In this document: positions 6,179-12,103 of the stretch, in pieces
Numbering within the stretch: the stretch's first letter is position 1
How the letters are laid out: each line of letters starts with the position of its first letter
Assembly (NCBI RefSeq): GCF_020742345.1
Contig: NZ_DYXC01000132.1
Location: 1-12,103, forward strand
Direction of reading: 5' to 3'
DNA from: Enteractinococcus helveticum
Lineage (GTDB): Bacteria > Actinomycetota > Actinomycetes > Actinomycetales > Micrococcaceae
DNA length: 12,103 nucleotides
Made by a program: the position numbers and the translations under genes
The notes under the pieces: model-generated
The model's database searches: none
What the model saw: only the letters and a program-made list of their open reading frames with translations
Told to the model about the DNA's origin: nothing

Positions 6179-6658
6179 ATGATTACTGCTCAAGTTAAAA
6201 GACCCTGGCAAGACACGCTCAAAGATCGTCTGAGTGCTGTATTTCTACTGATTATGTGTGGTCTGGTCTTTTGGTTGACCAAGGACTTCCCAGTCTCGAA
6301 AACTTTTGACCCTGGCGTGGCCGCATGGCCTCAAATTCTGGCCGGTGTGATCGCCTTGTGCGCGCTTGTTCCGTTAGTGAAACCCCAGGTGGTAGAAGAG
6401 TTCCCTGCTGGAACTCCGATTGTCAGGGTCGTATCTACGATTGCCGCCCTAGTGTTGTACATGGTCTTATTTGATCTGCTTGGTTTTGTATTTTCCACGA
6501 CGTTATATTTTGTCGCGCAATTCGCGATTCTCAAAGTGACATCTTGGCGAGTGTACTTACTGATCCCCCTGCCACTCAGCCTGGGGCTATTTTTCTTGTT
6601 CAGAAAGCTACTTGAGGTGCCACTGCCACTGAGCGGGATTGGAGGTCTACCAGTATGA
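6179..6658 (+). CDS. tctB: Tripartite tricarboxylate transporter small subunit TctB
   Basis: This is the small integral membrane subunit of the TctABC secondary transporter, partner of TctA. It has 159 residues, the usual length. Four hydrophobic segments are visible: LSAVFLLIMCGLVFWL, a stretch from PGVAAWPQILAGVIALCALVPL, one from VSTIAALVLYMVLFDLLGFVFS, and a split segment through VYLLIPLPLSLGLFFLF. The PGVAAWPQI sequence between the first two helices is a common TctB feature. The ribosome binding site AAGGAGG stands about seven bases before ATG 6179. It lies 66 bases after tctC, and its stop overlaps the tctA start (ATGA), so tctB and tctA are translationally coupled. Confidence 0.92.
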   Translation: MITAQVKRPWQDTLKDRLSAVFLLIMCGLVFWLTKDFPVSKTFDPGVAAWPQILAGVIALCALVPLVKPQVVEEFPAGTPIVRVVSTIAALVLYMVLFDLLGFVFSTTLYFVAQFAILKVTSWRVYLLIPLPLSLGLFFLFRKLLEVPLPLSGIGGLPV

Positions 6659-8190
6659 GTGAATTGCTTTCGGGGATTCAGACAGCTCTAGATCCCTCAA
6701 TTTTTATATTCATTTTCCTTGGCGTCCTACTCGGGGTCGTTGTAGGCGCCATACCCGGTATCTCTGCCACAGTGGGAATCGCAGTCTTCCTGCCGTTTAC
6801 GTTCGCTTTAGATCCGTTGGCTGGGATTTCACTATTACTCGGAATTTATAACGGCGCCTGTTATTCAGGGGCGATACCAGCTATTCTGCTCAGAACGCCT
6901 GGGACACCCGCATCGGCTGCCACGGTGCTCGACGGGTATCCCATGGCCAGACAAGGCAAGGCTGGGCAGGCTTTGACCTTATCTCTTGTTGCTTCAGTGA
7001 TTGGTGGCTTGGTATCCACGTTCCTCGTGGTCTTTTTCTCCCCATACATTGCCGCCTTCGCGTTGTCTCTTGGACCAGCCGAGTATTTTGCGTTGGCTGT
7101 CATGGCTCTGGCGATTATTGCCTCACTGGGTGATGGAGCGCTGGCCAAGGGGATCATCAGCGGCACATTAGGGGCGTTGATTGGAACGGTCGGTCTCGAT
7201 GCGATTTCCGGGTATAACCGCTTTACGTTTAATATCACCGGTATAACCGGCGGCATTGAACTCATCCCCCTCTTGGTGGGCCTATTCGGTGCCGCCGAAG
7301 CCTTAACACAGATTGAAAAGATGCGTCGTGGTGGAACCTTCGGCAAAATCGGCAAGTTTGGGTTGCAGAAGAATATGATGCGCGGATCGATCGGTACGCT
7401 CGCTGGATCCACAGGTATTGGATTCTTCATCGGACTGCTACCTGGAATTGGTGGGGATGTTGGCGGCTATGTTGCCTACAACGAAACCAAGCGGTTCAGT
7501 AAGAAAAATTCAGTACCGTTTGGTCAAGGTGAACCTCGTGGTGTTCTGGCTGCTGAGAGCGCGAATAACGCTGCACAGGTAGGCGGTCTTGTGCCGACGC
7601 TCACCCTTGGAATCCCAGGGAACGCTGCGGCAGCAGTCCTGGTGGGTGCCCTATTAATTCATGGCATTCAACCCGGCCCAGGCTTGTTCTCCGGCAATAC
7701 ACAATTGGTGTATGCAATCTATTCTGCAATGGCAATCGGGTTCGTGCTCATGCTCATAGTCGGTGCAGCAGGAACCCGTCTGTGGGCGCAGCTGTTGCGC
7801 GTCCCGCCACGAATTCTGTGGCCTGTTGTGCTCGTCTTGTCCGGAATCGGAGCCTATGCGGTGCGCACCAATATTACGGATGTCTTAGTTATGCTGGTTG
7901 CTGCGGTTTTGGGATATGTCATGGTGAAAATGCGTTACCCGGTAGCGCCCTTGCTCATCGGAGTCATTGTTGGCCCATTGGCAGAAGAAAACTTCAGGTT
8001 GGCCGTGATGCAACATACTGGTTCTATAACATGGCTGTTTGAACCATTCCCCTTGGTCTTGCTGGCATTGTCGCTGGGTATGATCGTGTTTGCTACCGTG
8101 CGAAGTGTGAAAAAGAAACCGGTAATCCAGGTTGCAGAAGTGGAAGAAAAGCCTCTTGTGGACACCGCAAGGAGCGACCACTCCAGCTAG
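6655..8190 (+). CDS. tctA: Tripartite tricarboxylate transporter large permease TctA
   Basis: This is the large membrane subunit that carries the substrate across the cytoplasmic membrane with a coupling ion, using TctC as receptor. It has 511 residues, the usual size, with about a dozen hydrophobic segments. The conserved N-terminal family motif spans GAIPGISATVGIAVFLPFTF, and YNGACYSGAIPAILLRTPGTP with LDGYPMARQGKAGQAL follows. The symmetrical repeat in the second half reads GLLPGIGGDVGGYVAYNETK, then LTLGIPGNAAAAVLVGALL. Both proline-glycine loops expected in the family are therefore intact. The start overlaps the tctB stop by the ATGA arrangement. The C-terminus is a hydrophilic tail with several Lys and Glu residues. 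A strong hairpin follows the stop. No ATPase gene accompanies the set, as expected for this transporter class. Confidence 0.96.
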   Translation: MSELLSGIQTALDPSIFIFIFLGVLLGVVVGAIPGISATVGIAVFLPFTFALDPLAGISLLLGIYNGACYSGAIPAILLRTPGTPASAATVLDGYPMARQGKAGQALTLSLVASVIGGLVSTFLVVFFSPYIAAFALSLGPAEYFALAVMALAIIASLGDGALAKGIISGTLGALIGTVGLDAISGYNRFTFNITGITGGIELIPLLVGLFGAAEALTQIEKMRRGGTFGKIGKFGLQKNMMRGSIGTLAGSTGIGFFIGLLPGIGGDVGGYVAYNETKRFSKKNSVPFGQGEPRGVLAAESANNAAQVGGLVPTLTLGIPGNAAAAVLVGALLIHGIQPGPGLFSGNTQLVYAIYSAMAIGFVLMLIVGAAGTRLWAQLLRVPPRILWPVVLVLSGIGAYAVRTNITDVLVMLVAAVLGYVMVKMRYPVAPLLIGVIVGPLAEENFRLAVMQHTGSITWLFEPFPLVLLALSLGMIVFATVRSVKKKPVIQVAEVEEKPLVDTARSDHSS

Positions 8191-8236
8191 CCGGTCATGC
8201 TGCGGAAACTCATGGAATGAGTCCGCCCAGCCGATA

Positions 8237-8289
8237 AAAATCCCCCGGATAATGTTGTCTCGCAAGAGAGTACATTATCCGGGGATTTT
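8237..8289. terminator. Bidirectional terminator between tctA and flavoprotein gene
   Basis: The left arm (8237-8255, AAAATCCCCCGGATAATGT) pairs with the right arm (8272-8289, ACATTATCCGGGGATTTT) with a single extra C. Inside the loop a second stem, TCTC-GCAA-GAGA, closes a GCAA tetraloop. A-rich and T-rich ends flank the stem on each strand, so it can terminate tctA (+) and the flavoprotein gene (-). Confidence 0.85.
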
Positions 8290-8307
8290 GTGTGGATCAG
8301 GCTGCGT

Positions 8308-10038
8308 TTATTGGGCAGCGTGGCGTGCGGCGACCCACCCGAAGGTCATGGCGGCACCTACCTGGGTTCCAGCGCCTGGGTATTCGGAGGCCATCACGGA
8401 TTGGGCGTCGTTGCCGGCTGAGTACAGGCCGGGGATTGCTACGCCGTCGTTATCTACGACTTGGGCATGCTCATTGGTCGACATGCCATAGACCGTGGCC
8501 AGCGGAGTGGGGACTACTGCAATGGCGTAGTAAGGGGCCTTTTCGACCGGTCCGATATTTGGGTTTGGCCCATGGTTCGGGTCGCCAGCAGCGATGCCGA
8601 ATTCCAGTTCCCCTTTGTGGAAGTCTTCGTCAACTCCAGTGTGGGCGAAGCGGTTATAACGCGTGACGGTGTTGCGTAGACCGTTGGCGTCGACACCGAT
8701 GTCGGCTGCGAGTTCTTCCAGGGTGTTGCCAACGTGTAGGTACCCGGTGTCGATGTATTTCTGCAGTGCTGCCTTGGGCAGGTGAGGCATGGTGATCATG
8801 CCCAGGCCATATTTGGCTAGAGTGCGTGAATCGACAATCAACCAGGCTGGAATGGAGTTGGTTGTTTCGTTGGTTTTGTACATGGCGCGAACGAAGCGGT
8901 GGTAGGACACCGATTCGTCGACGAACCGTTCGCCGGCTGCATTGACGGCGATGACGCCTGGTTTGCCCCGGTCCCAAATGTGCGGGAAGACCGCGGTGGA
9001 ACCGTCGGCACGGGTGCCTATGGAAGAAGGGAACCACAGGGCGTTTTCGCCGTTGTCGTGACCGATTCGGGCTCCGATTGCTCGAGCCATTTTCATGGTG
9101 TCACCGGTTGCACCTTCTGCGGCGCGCGAGAATTGCGGAGCGGGGGAGGGCAGGTATTGTTCGCGTAGTTCGGGTGACTGGGCGAAGCCTCCGGCTGCTA
9201 AGACGATGCCTTTGGTGGCTTTGATGCGGTGTTCTTGGCCGCGGTAGCCGACCACGGCACCGGTGACTCGGCCAGTGTTCTCATCGCGGATGAGTTGAGT
9301 GGTCTGGGCGTTGAGCCAGACGTCTCCGCCACGGCGCAGCGTTTCGTAGTACATACGTGCAGTCAGAGCATTGCCCATAACCAGACGAGTGCCGCGGGGG
9401 TTTGATATTCGGTCGGCTGCCCAGCGGGTACCGAGTTTTAGAGCGGTACCTACTGCTTTTGCGGTTGCCCCTGGTTTTTTGGAAAACAGGCCGAGCAGGG
9501 TGTTGACTTCTGGTCGACGAACCATCAGTTCGCCACCCATCAGGGCGAACTCTGGTACCGGGCGGCGCACGTTTCGGAACCGGACTTTGCCAAGTTTGCG
9601 ACCGTCGAATGGTTCTGGTTCCAGGGCGCGACCGGTTTTGCCGGTTTCCGGCAGTTCGGAGTGGTAGTCGACAACGGCCGGGGAGCGCAGGAAGCGGACA
9701 TCAAGGCGTTCCATGTATTTCAGCATGTTAGGGCCGTTATCGACATATGACATGCGAAGTTTCTTATCTGCCTTGTCACCGACTACGGCGTCAAGGTAGC
9801 GTTCGACTTTTTCGCGGCTGTCATCCATTCCATCTTCTTTTTGGAAGTGGTTATTTGGGATCCAGCAGGTGCCGGCCGAATACGCGGTGGTGCCACCGAT
9901 GTAGTCGGTTTTTTCTAAGGCCAACACGTTGAGTCCTTCTGCAGTGCCGGTCAGTGCTGCGGATAGGCCGGCTGCTCCGGTGCCTAGGACCAGTAGGTCA
10001 ACTTCGCGGTCCCATGCAGATTCGGTGTGTTGGTTCAT
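8308..10038 (-). CDS. FAD-dependent dehydrogenase, KstD / fumarate reductase flavoprotein family
   Basis: This flavoenzyme probably removes or adds hydrogens across a C-C bond next to a carbonyl. The 576-residue protein starts with a Rossmann FAD site: LVLGTGAAGLSAAL with GTGAAG at 19-24 and the ribose-binding Glu in ALEKTDYIGGTTAYSAG. A middle segment has VLAAGGFAQSPELREQYLP. The C-terminus has GLYSAGNDAQSVMASEYPGAG with Y553 and G557. In 3-ketosteroid 1-dehydrogenases the equivalent Tyr and Gly take part in catalysis, so a ketone desaturase is more likely than a fumarate reductase. The heme and signal regions of secreted fumarate reductases are missing, so it should be cytoplasmic. A weak AAGG precedes ATG 10038. 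It is divergent from iclR and convergent with tctA. Alicyclic ketone desaturases of similar type are known; the substrate here is unproven. Confidence 0.9.
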   Translation of the reverse strand: MNQHTESAWDREVDLLVLGTGAAGLSAALTGTAEGLNVLALEKTDYIGGTTAYSAGTCWIPNNHFQKEDGMDDSREKVERYLDAVVGDKADKKLRMSYVDNGPNMLKYMERLDVRFLRSPAVVDYHSELPETGKTGRALEPEPFDGRKLGKVRFRNVRRPVPEFALMGGELMVRRPEVNTLLGLFSKKPGATAKAVGTALKLGTRWAADRISNPRGTRLVMGNALTARMYYETLRRGGDVWLNAQTTQLIRDENTGRVTGAVVGYRGQEHRIKATKGIVLAAGGFAQSPELREQYLPSPAPQFSRAAEGATGDTMKMARAIGARIGHDNGENALWFPSSIGTRADGSTAVFPHIWDRGKPGVIAVNAAGERFVDESVSYHRFVRAMYKTNETTNSIPAWLIVDSRTLAKYGLGMITMPHLPKAALQKYIDTGYLHVGNTLEELAADIGVDANGLRNTVTRYNRFAHTGVDEDFHKGELEFGIAAGDPNHGPNPNIGPVEKAPYYAIAVVPTPLATVYGMSTNEHAQVVDNDGVAIPGLYSAGNDAQSVMASEYPGAGTQVGAAMTFGWVAARHAAQ

Positions 10039-10121
10039 GGTGGTGACTACCTTAGGGAATCGACAAGAAAGCTTTACTCTTTCTGATCATCGAGGCGTAG
10101 ATCACGGATTCCAAGTGGCAT

Positions 10122-10134
10122 CCCATTGGATGGG
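10122..10134. promoter_or_regulatory. Putative IclR operator between flavoprotein gene and iclR
   Basis: CCCATTGGATGGG forms a TCCCAT-TGG-ATGGGA dyad with perfect 6-base arms (10121-10135). It lies 84 bases before the flavoprotein start and 68 bases before the iclR start. This is the classical place for an IclR protein to regulate both its neighbour and itself. Confidence 0.65.
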
Positions 10135-10202
10135 AAGTTCGACGGTTGGGGGAGGTCAGCTAGACCAAGGCCAGTTTGTGGTGGTGCCGATAGCATAGGT
10201 GT

Positions 10203-10994
10203 ATGGCAAATTCTTCTCGGGGCGAGTCCGTGGTACAACGGGTTTCACGAATTCTGCGGGTGTTTGATGAGGACCATCAAGTCTTGTCGGCAACCCAGGT
10301 GGCACAGCGCGCCGACCTTGCGATCTCTACGGCCCACCGCATGGTCGGGGCGATGGTGGATGAGGGGTTGTTATTGCGCACCCCGGATGGCAAATATCGG
10401 CTGGGCTTAGTCCTGTGGGAATTGGCGCACCGATCGACCGTGTATCAAAGTTTTACTGCCGCTGCTCGGCCGTTTCTTGAGGGTGTGCATCAGACGCTGA
10501 AGAAAACTGTTTCACTGGCAATTTTGGATCCGGCAGAAGTCTCGATTATTTATTTGGAACGTCTTGCGATTGGTCATGATGATACGGATGTGTCGTCATT
10601 AGCTGGTCGCCTGCCGGTGCTGTCGACCGGACCGGGTCAGGTCATGTTGGCGTATGCGCCACAACATATTCAAGCCCAGTATTTTGATCAGGCAGACCAG
10701 GATCCCGGGGTGATCTCTCAGCGGTTAACGCGTCAGGACCTGGAGGCCAGGCTCGCACAGGTTAAGCGCGATGGGTGGGCGCATGTTGCTGAAGTGCTCA
10801 GTGCTGGCTCTTCTGGAACGGCCGCACCGGTCTTTGGTCGCCGACAACGCGTTATCGGGGCGATATCGGTGGTCCGTCCCGTGGATGAAATCAATATGAA
10901 CGTCCAGCTGCCTGTGTTATTGGCCGCGGCACGTGGGCTGAGTCAAGTGATGGCCCAGCAGCCAGAACAACACCAAGACTTTGCACAATGGTAG
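10203..10994 (+). CDS. IclR-family transcriptional regulator
   Basis: This is a DNA-binding regulator that responds to a small molecule, commonly an aromatic or carboxylic acid or a pathway intermediate. It has 263 residues, the normal length. The N-terminal winged helix-turn-helix covers about residues 8-70: VQRVSRILRVFDEDHQVLSA, then QVAQRADLAISTAHRMVGAM as the helix-turn-helix, and the wing TPDGKYRLG. The C-terminal effector domain (about 80-255) has LAILDPAEVSIIYLERL, the RLPVLSTGPGQVMLAY segment, GWAHVAEVLSAGSSGTAAPVF and GAISVVRPVDEI, all family hallmarks. ATG 10203 has only AGG close upstream, so translation may be weak, as is usual for regulators. It is divergent from the flavoprotein gene. 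The palindromes at 3109, 4856, 4926, 10122 and 11011 are its likely targets. Whether it activates or represses cannot be seen. Confidence 0.93.
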   Translation: MANSSRGESVVQRVSRILRVFDEDHQVLSATQVAQRADLAISTAHRMVGAMVDEGLLLRTPDGKYRLGLVLWELAHRSTVYQSFTAAARPFLEGVHQTLKKTVSLAILDPAEVSIIYLERLAIGHDDTDVSSLAGRLPVLSTGPGQVMLAYAPQHIQAQYFDQADQDPGVISQRLTRQDLEARLAQVKRDGWAHVAEVLSAGSSGTAAPVFGRRQRVIGAISVVRPVDEINMNVQLPVLLAAARGLSQVMAQQPEQHQDFAQW

Positions 10995-11010
10995 GTTAAT
11001 GCGCAGAAAT

Positions 11011-11023
11011 CCCATTGGGTGAG
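11011..11023. promoter_or_regulatory. Putative IclR operator before the Gfo/Idh gene (degenerate)
   Basis: CCCATTGGGTGAG keeps the left half and spacer of the 10122 copy (CCCATTGG) but has two changes in the right half. It lies 17 bases after the iclR stop and 78 bases before the next start codon. If real, it gives the downstream gene its own regulated promoter. Confidence 0.45.
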
Positions 11024-11101
11024 AAGTGGCGCGCGTTACAGGAAGATTCCTGCAAGAATCACCACGACCGCACTAACGGAGCAAAGGACTCGGCACCATC
11101 A

Positions 11102-12103
11102 ATGTCTGAACCAACATCTGGCCCAAGCCTCAAAGTTGCCATCATCGGTACCGGGGCTATCTTTAAGAACCACCTTGAGGCTTACCGTGCCCTGGAGCAT
11201 GTTGAGGTGGTGGCAGTTTGTGACGTCAATGAAGAACTGGCCGTACGTACCGCCCAAGAACATAATATTGCCCGTGCATTTGGCAGCACCGCGGCACTAT
11301 TTGAAGCCGCCAAGGATCCAGCAGATCTTGGCCGGCTCGATATCGTTTCGGTGTGCACACCGCACCCGACCCACGAGGCGGTAGTGGTTGAAGCAGCTCA
11401 AGCCGGTGTTCACGTATTGTGTGAGAAACCACTGGCAATCACACTGGAATCATCTCAGCGAATTGTCGATGCGTGTCGTCAGCATGGTGTGCAACTGGGT
11501 GTGCTATTTCAGCGCCGATTCTGGCCGGCAGCTCAACGTATCAAAACGCTCATTGACGATGGCACGATCGGCCAACCCATCTTGGGGCATGCTTCTGTCA
11601 TGCTGCATCGCGAAGCCAGCTACTATGCTGCAACACCGTGGCGTGGCTCATGGGCAACCGATGGTGGGGGAGTGCTGATGACTCAGGCGATCCACTATAT
11701 TGACTTATTGCAGTGGTTCATGGGCGAGGTTGTTGAAGTCCACGGACACACCAACACGTTTGTGCATCAGGAGCACATGGAAACCGAGGATTCCGCGGTG
11801 GCCACGTTGAAATTCGCATCCGGTGCGATGGCCACACTGCAGGCGTCAACCGCTGTCACTCCTGGACTGGGCGTCCAGATTCGAGTGACGGGGACAACCG
11901 GTGCTAGCGTGCAGTTGACTGAATTCCCCGAGGGAACCGAAGGCCGTATTGATCTGCTCGGCACGGGTGGAACAATAGAAAATGCGCCGACTTGGCCGGC
12001 AGAGGCCAACCCGAATACTGCATTGTCGGAAATTAATGCAGCTTTGGTGCCTTACCATAAACTGCAGGTGGCAGATTTCGTTAACGCTGTTGGTGCTGGC
12101 ACC
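11102..12103 (+). CDS. Gfo/Idh/MocA-family NAD(P)-dependent oxidoreductase (partial)
   Basis: This enzyme uses NAD(P) to oxidise or reduce a hydroxyl group of a sugar, inositol or other cyclic polyol; some relatives act on trans-dihydrodiols. The frame is open for 334 codons and runs off the window, so the C-terminus is missing. The Rossmann motif is KVAIIGTGAIFKNHLEAY (11-28), with Asp41 in VVAVCDVN suggesting NAD preference. The catalytic EKP of CEKPLAIT is at 108-110. The C-terminal domain begins with GHASVMLHREASYY; its conserved GGGVLMTQAIHYIDLLQW (188-205) holds the usual Gly-rich turn with His198 and Asp201. The best visible start is ATG 11102, though AAAGGA stands 13 bases upstream, longer than ideal. 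It follows iclR in the same direction after 107 bases and carries a degenerate operator copy, so it probably belongs to the same regulon. Confidence 0.92.
   Translation, partial: MSEPTSGPSLKVAIIGTGAIFKNHLEAYRALEHVEVVAVCDVNEELAVRTAQEHNIARAFGSTAALFEAAKDPADLGRLDIVSVCTPHPTHEAVVVEAAQAGVHVLCEKPLAITLESSQRIVDACRQHGVQLGVLFQRRFWPAAQRIKTLIDDGTIGQPILGHASVMLHREASYYAATPWRGSWATDGGGVLMTQAIHYIDLLQWFMGEVVEVHGHTNTFVHQEHMETEDSAVATLKFASGAMATLQASTAVTPGLGVQIRVTGTTGASVQLTEFPEGTEGRIDLLGTGGTIENAPTWPAEANPNTALSEINAALVPYHKLQVADFVNAVGAGT

Noticed and set aside
6861..7430. Long antisense open frame (189 codons) opposite tctA
   Set aside because: It is the shadow of a well-supported TctA reading frame. The composition is dominated by proline and alanine from the opposite strand, and no family motifs are visible.
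7968..7986. Extra operator-like copy GGCCCATTGGCAGA
   Set aside because: Only the left half matches the palindrome, the right half is unrelated, and it lies within tctA coding sequence.
1..12103. CRISPR arrays, tRNA or rRNA genes, insertion sequences
   Set aside because: No regularly spaced repeats, cloverleaf-like segments, ribosomal RNA signatures, transposase frames or paired terminal repeats were seen on either strand.

Overview
The window looks like chromosomal DNA from an actinobacterium of moderate GC content. This rests on the actinobacterial-type primase-helicase (no zinc knuckle in the primase), the lipoprotein-type solute receptor with a short LSLAAC lipobox, and the style of the IclR and flavoprotein genes. 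I cannot name a genus. No rRNA, tRNA, CRISPR array, transposase or integrase is visible.

Left part (about 1-2910, minus strand): a TOTE-type conflict (defence-like) module. An archaeo-eukaryotic primase (AEP) ORF is followed by a superfamily 2 helicase ORF in the -1 frame, overlapping by 58 bases. The junction reads as one ancestral primase-helicase protein broken by a single-base loss in a C4A4 run. A possible 56-codon ORF with a better ribosome binding site precedes the primase, and its start codon lies inside an inverted repeat.

Middle and right part (about 3100-12103): what appears to be one catabolic and uptake locus. It holds a short-chain dehydrogenase (SDR, +), a VOC/glyoxalase-fold protein (-), a complete tripartite tricarboxylate transporter tctC-tctB-tctA (+), a flavoprotein dehydrogenase of the 3-ketosteroid dehydrogenase / fumarate reductase type (-), an IclR-family regulator (+) and the first 334 codons of a Gfo/Idh/MocA-type oxidoreductase (+), cut by the window edge. 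Strong inverted repeats separate the two convergent gene pairs (SDR/VOC and tctA/flavoprotein).

The most useful observation is a 13-bp palindrome, CCCATTSRATGGG, found in four intergenic regions: before the SDR, twice between the VOC gene and tctC, between the flavoprotein and iclR, and degenerate before the Gfo/Idh gene. It probably marks the operator of the local IclR protein and ties the scattered transcription units into one regulon. My inference is import of a carboxylate by TctABC, oxidation of a hydroxyl by the SDR and/or Gfo/Idh enzyme, and desaturation next to the resulting carbonyl by the flavoprotein. The actual substrate cannot be read from sequence.
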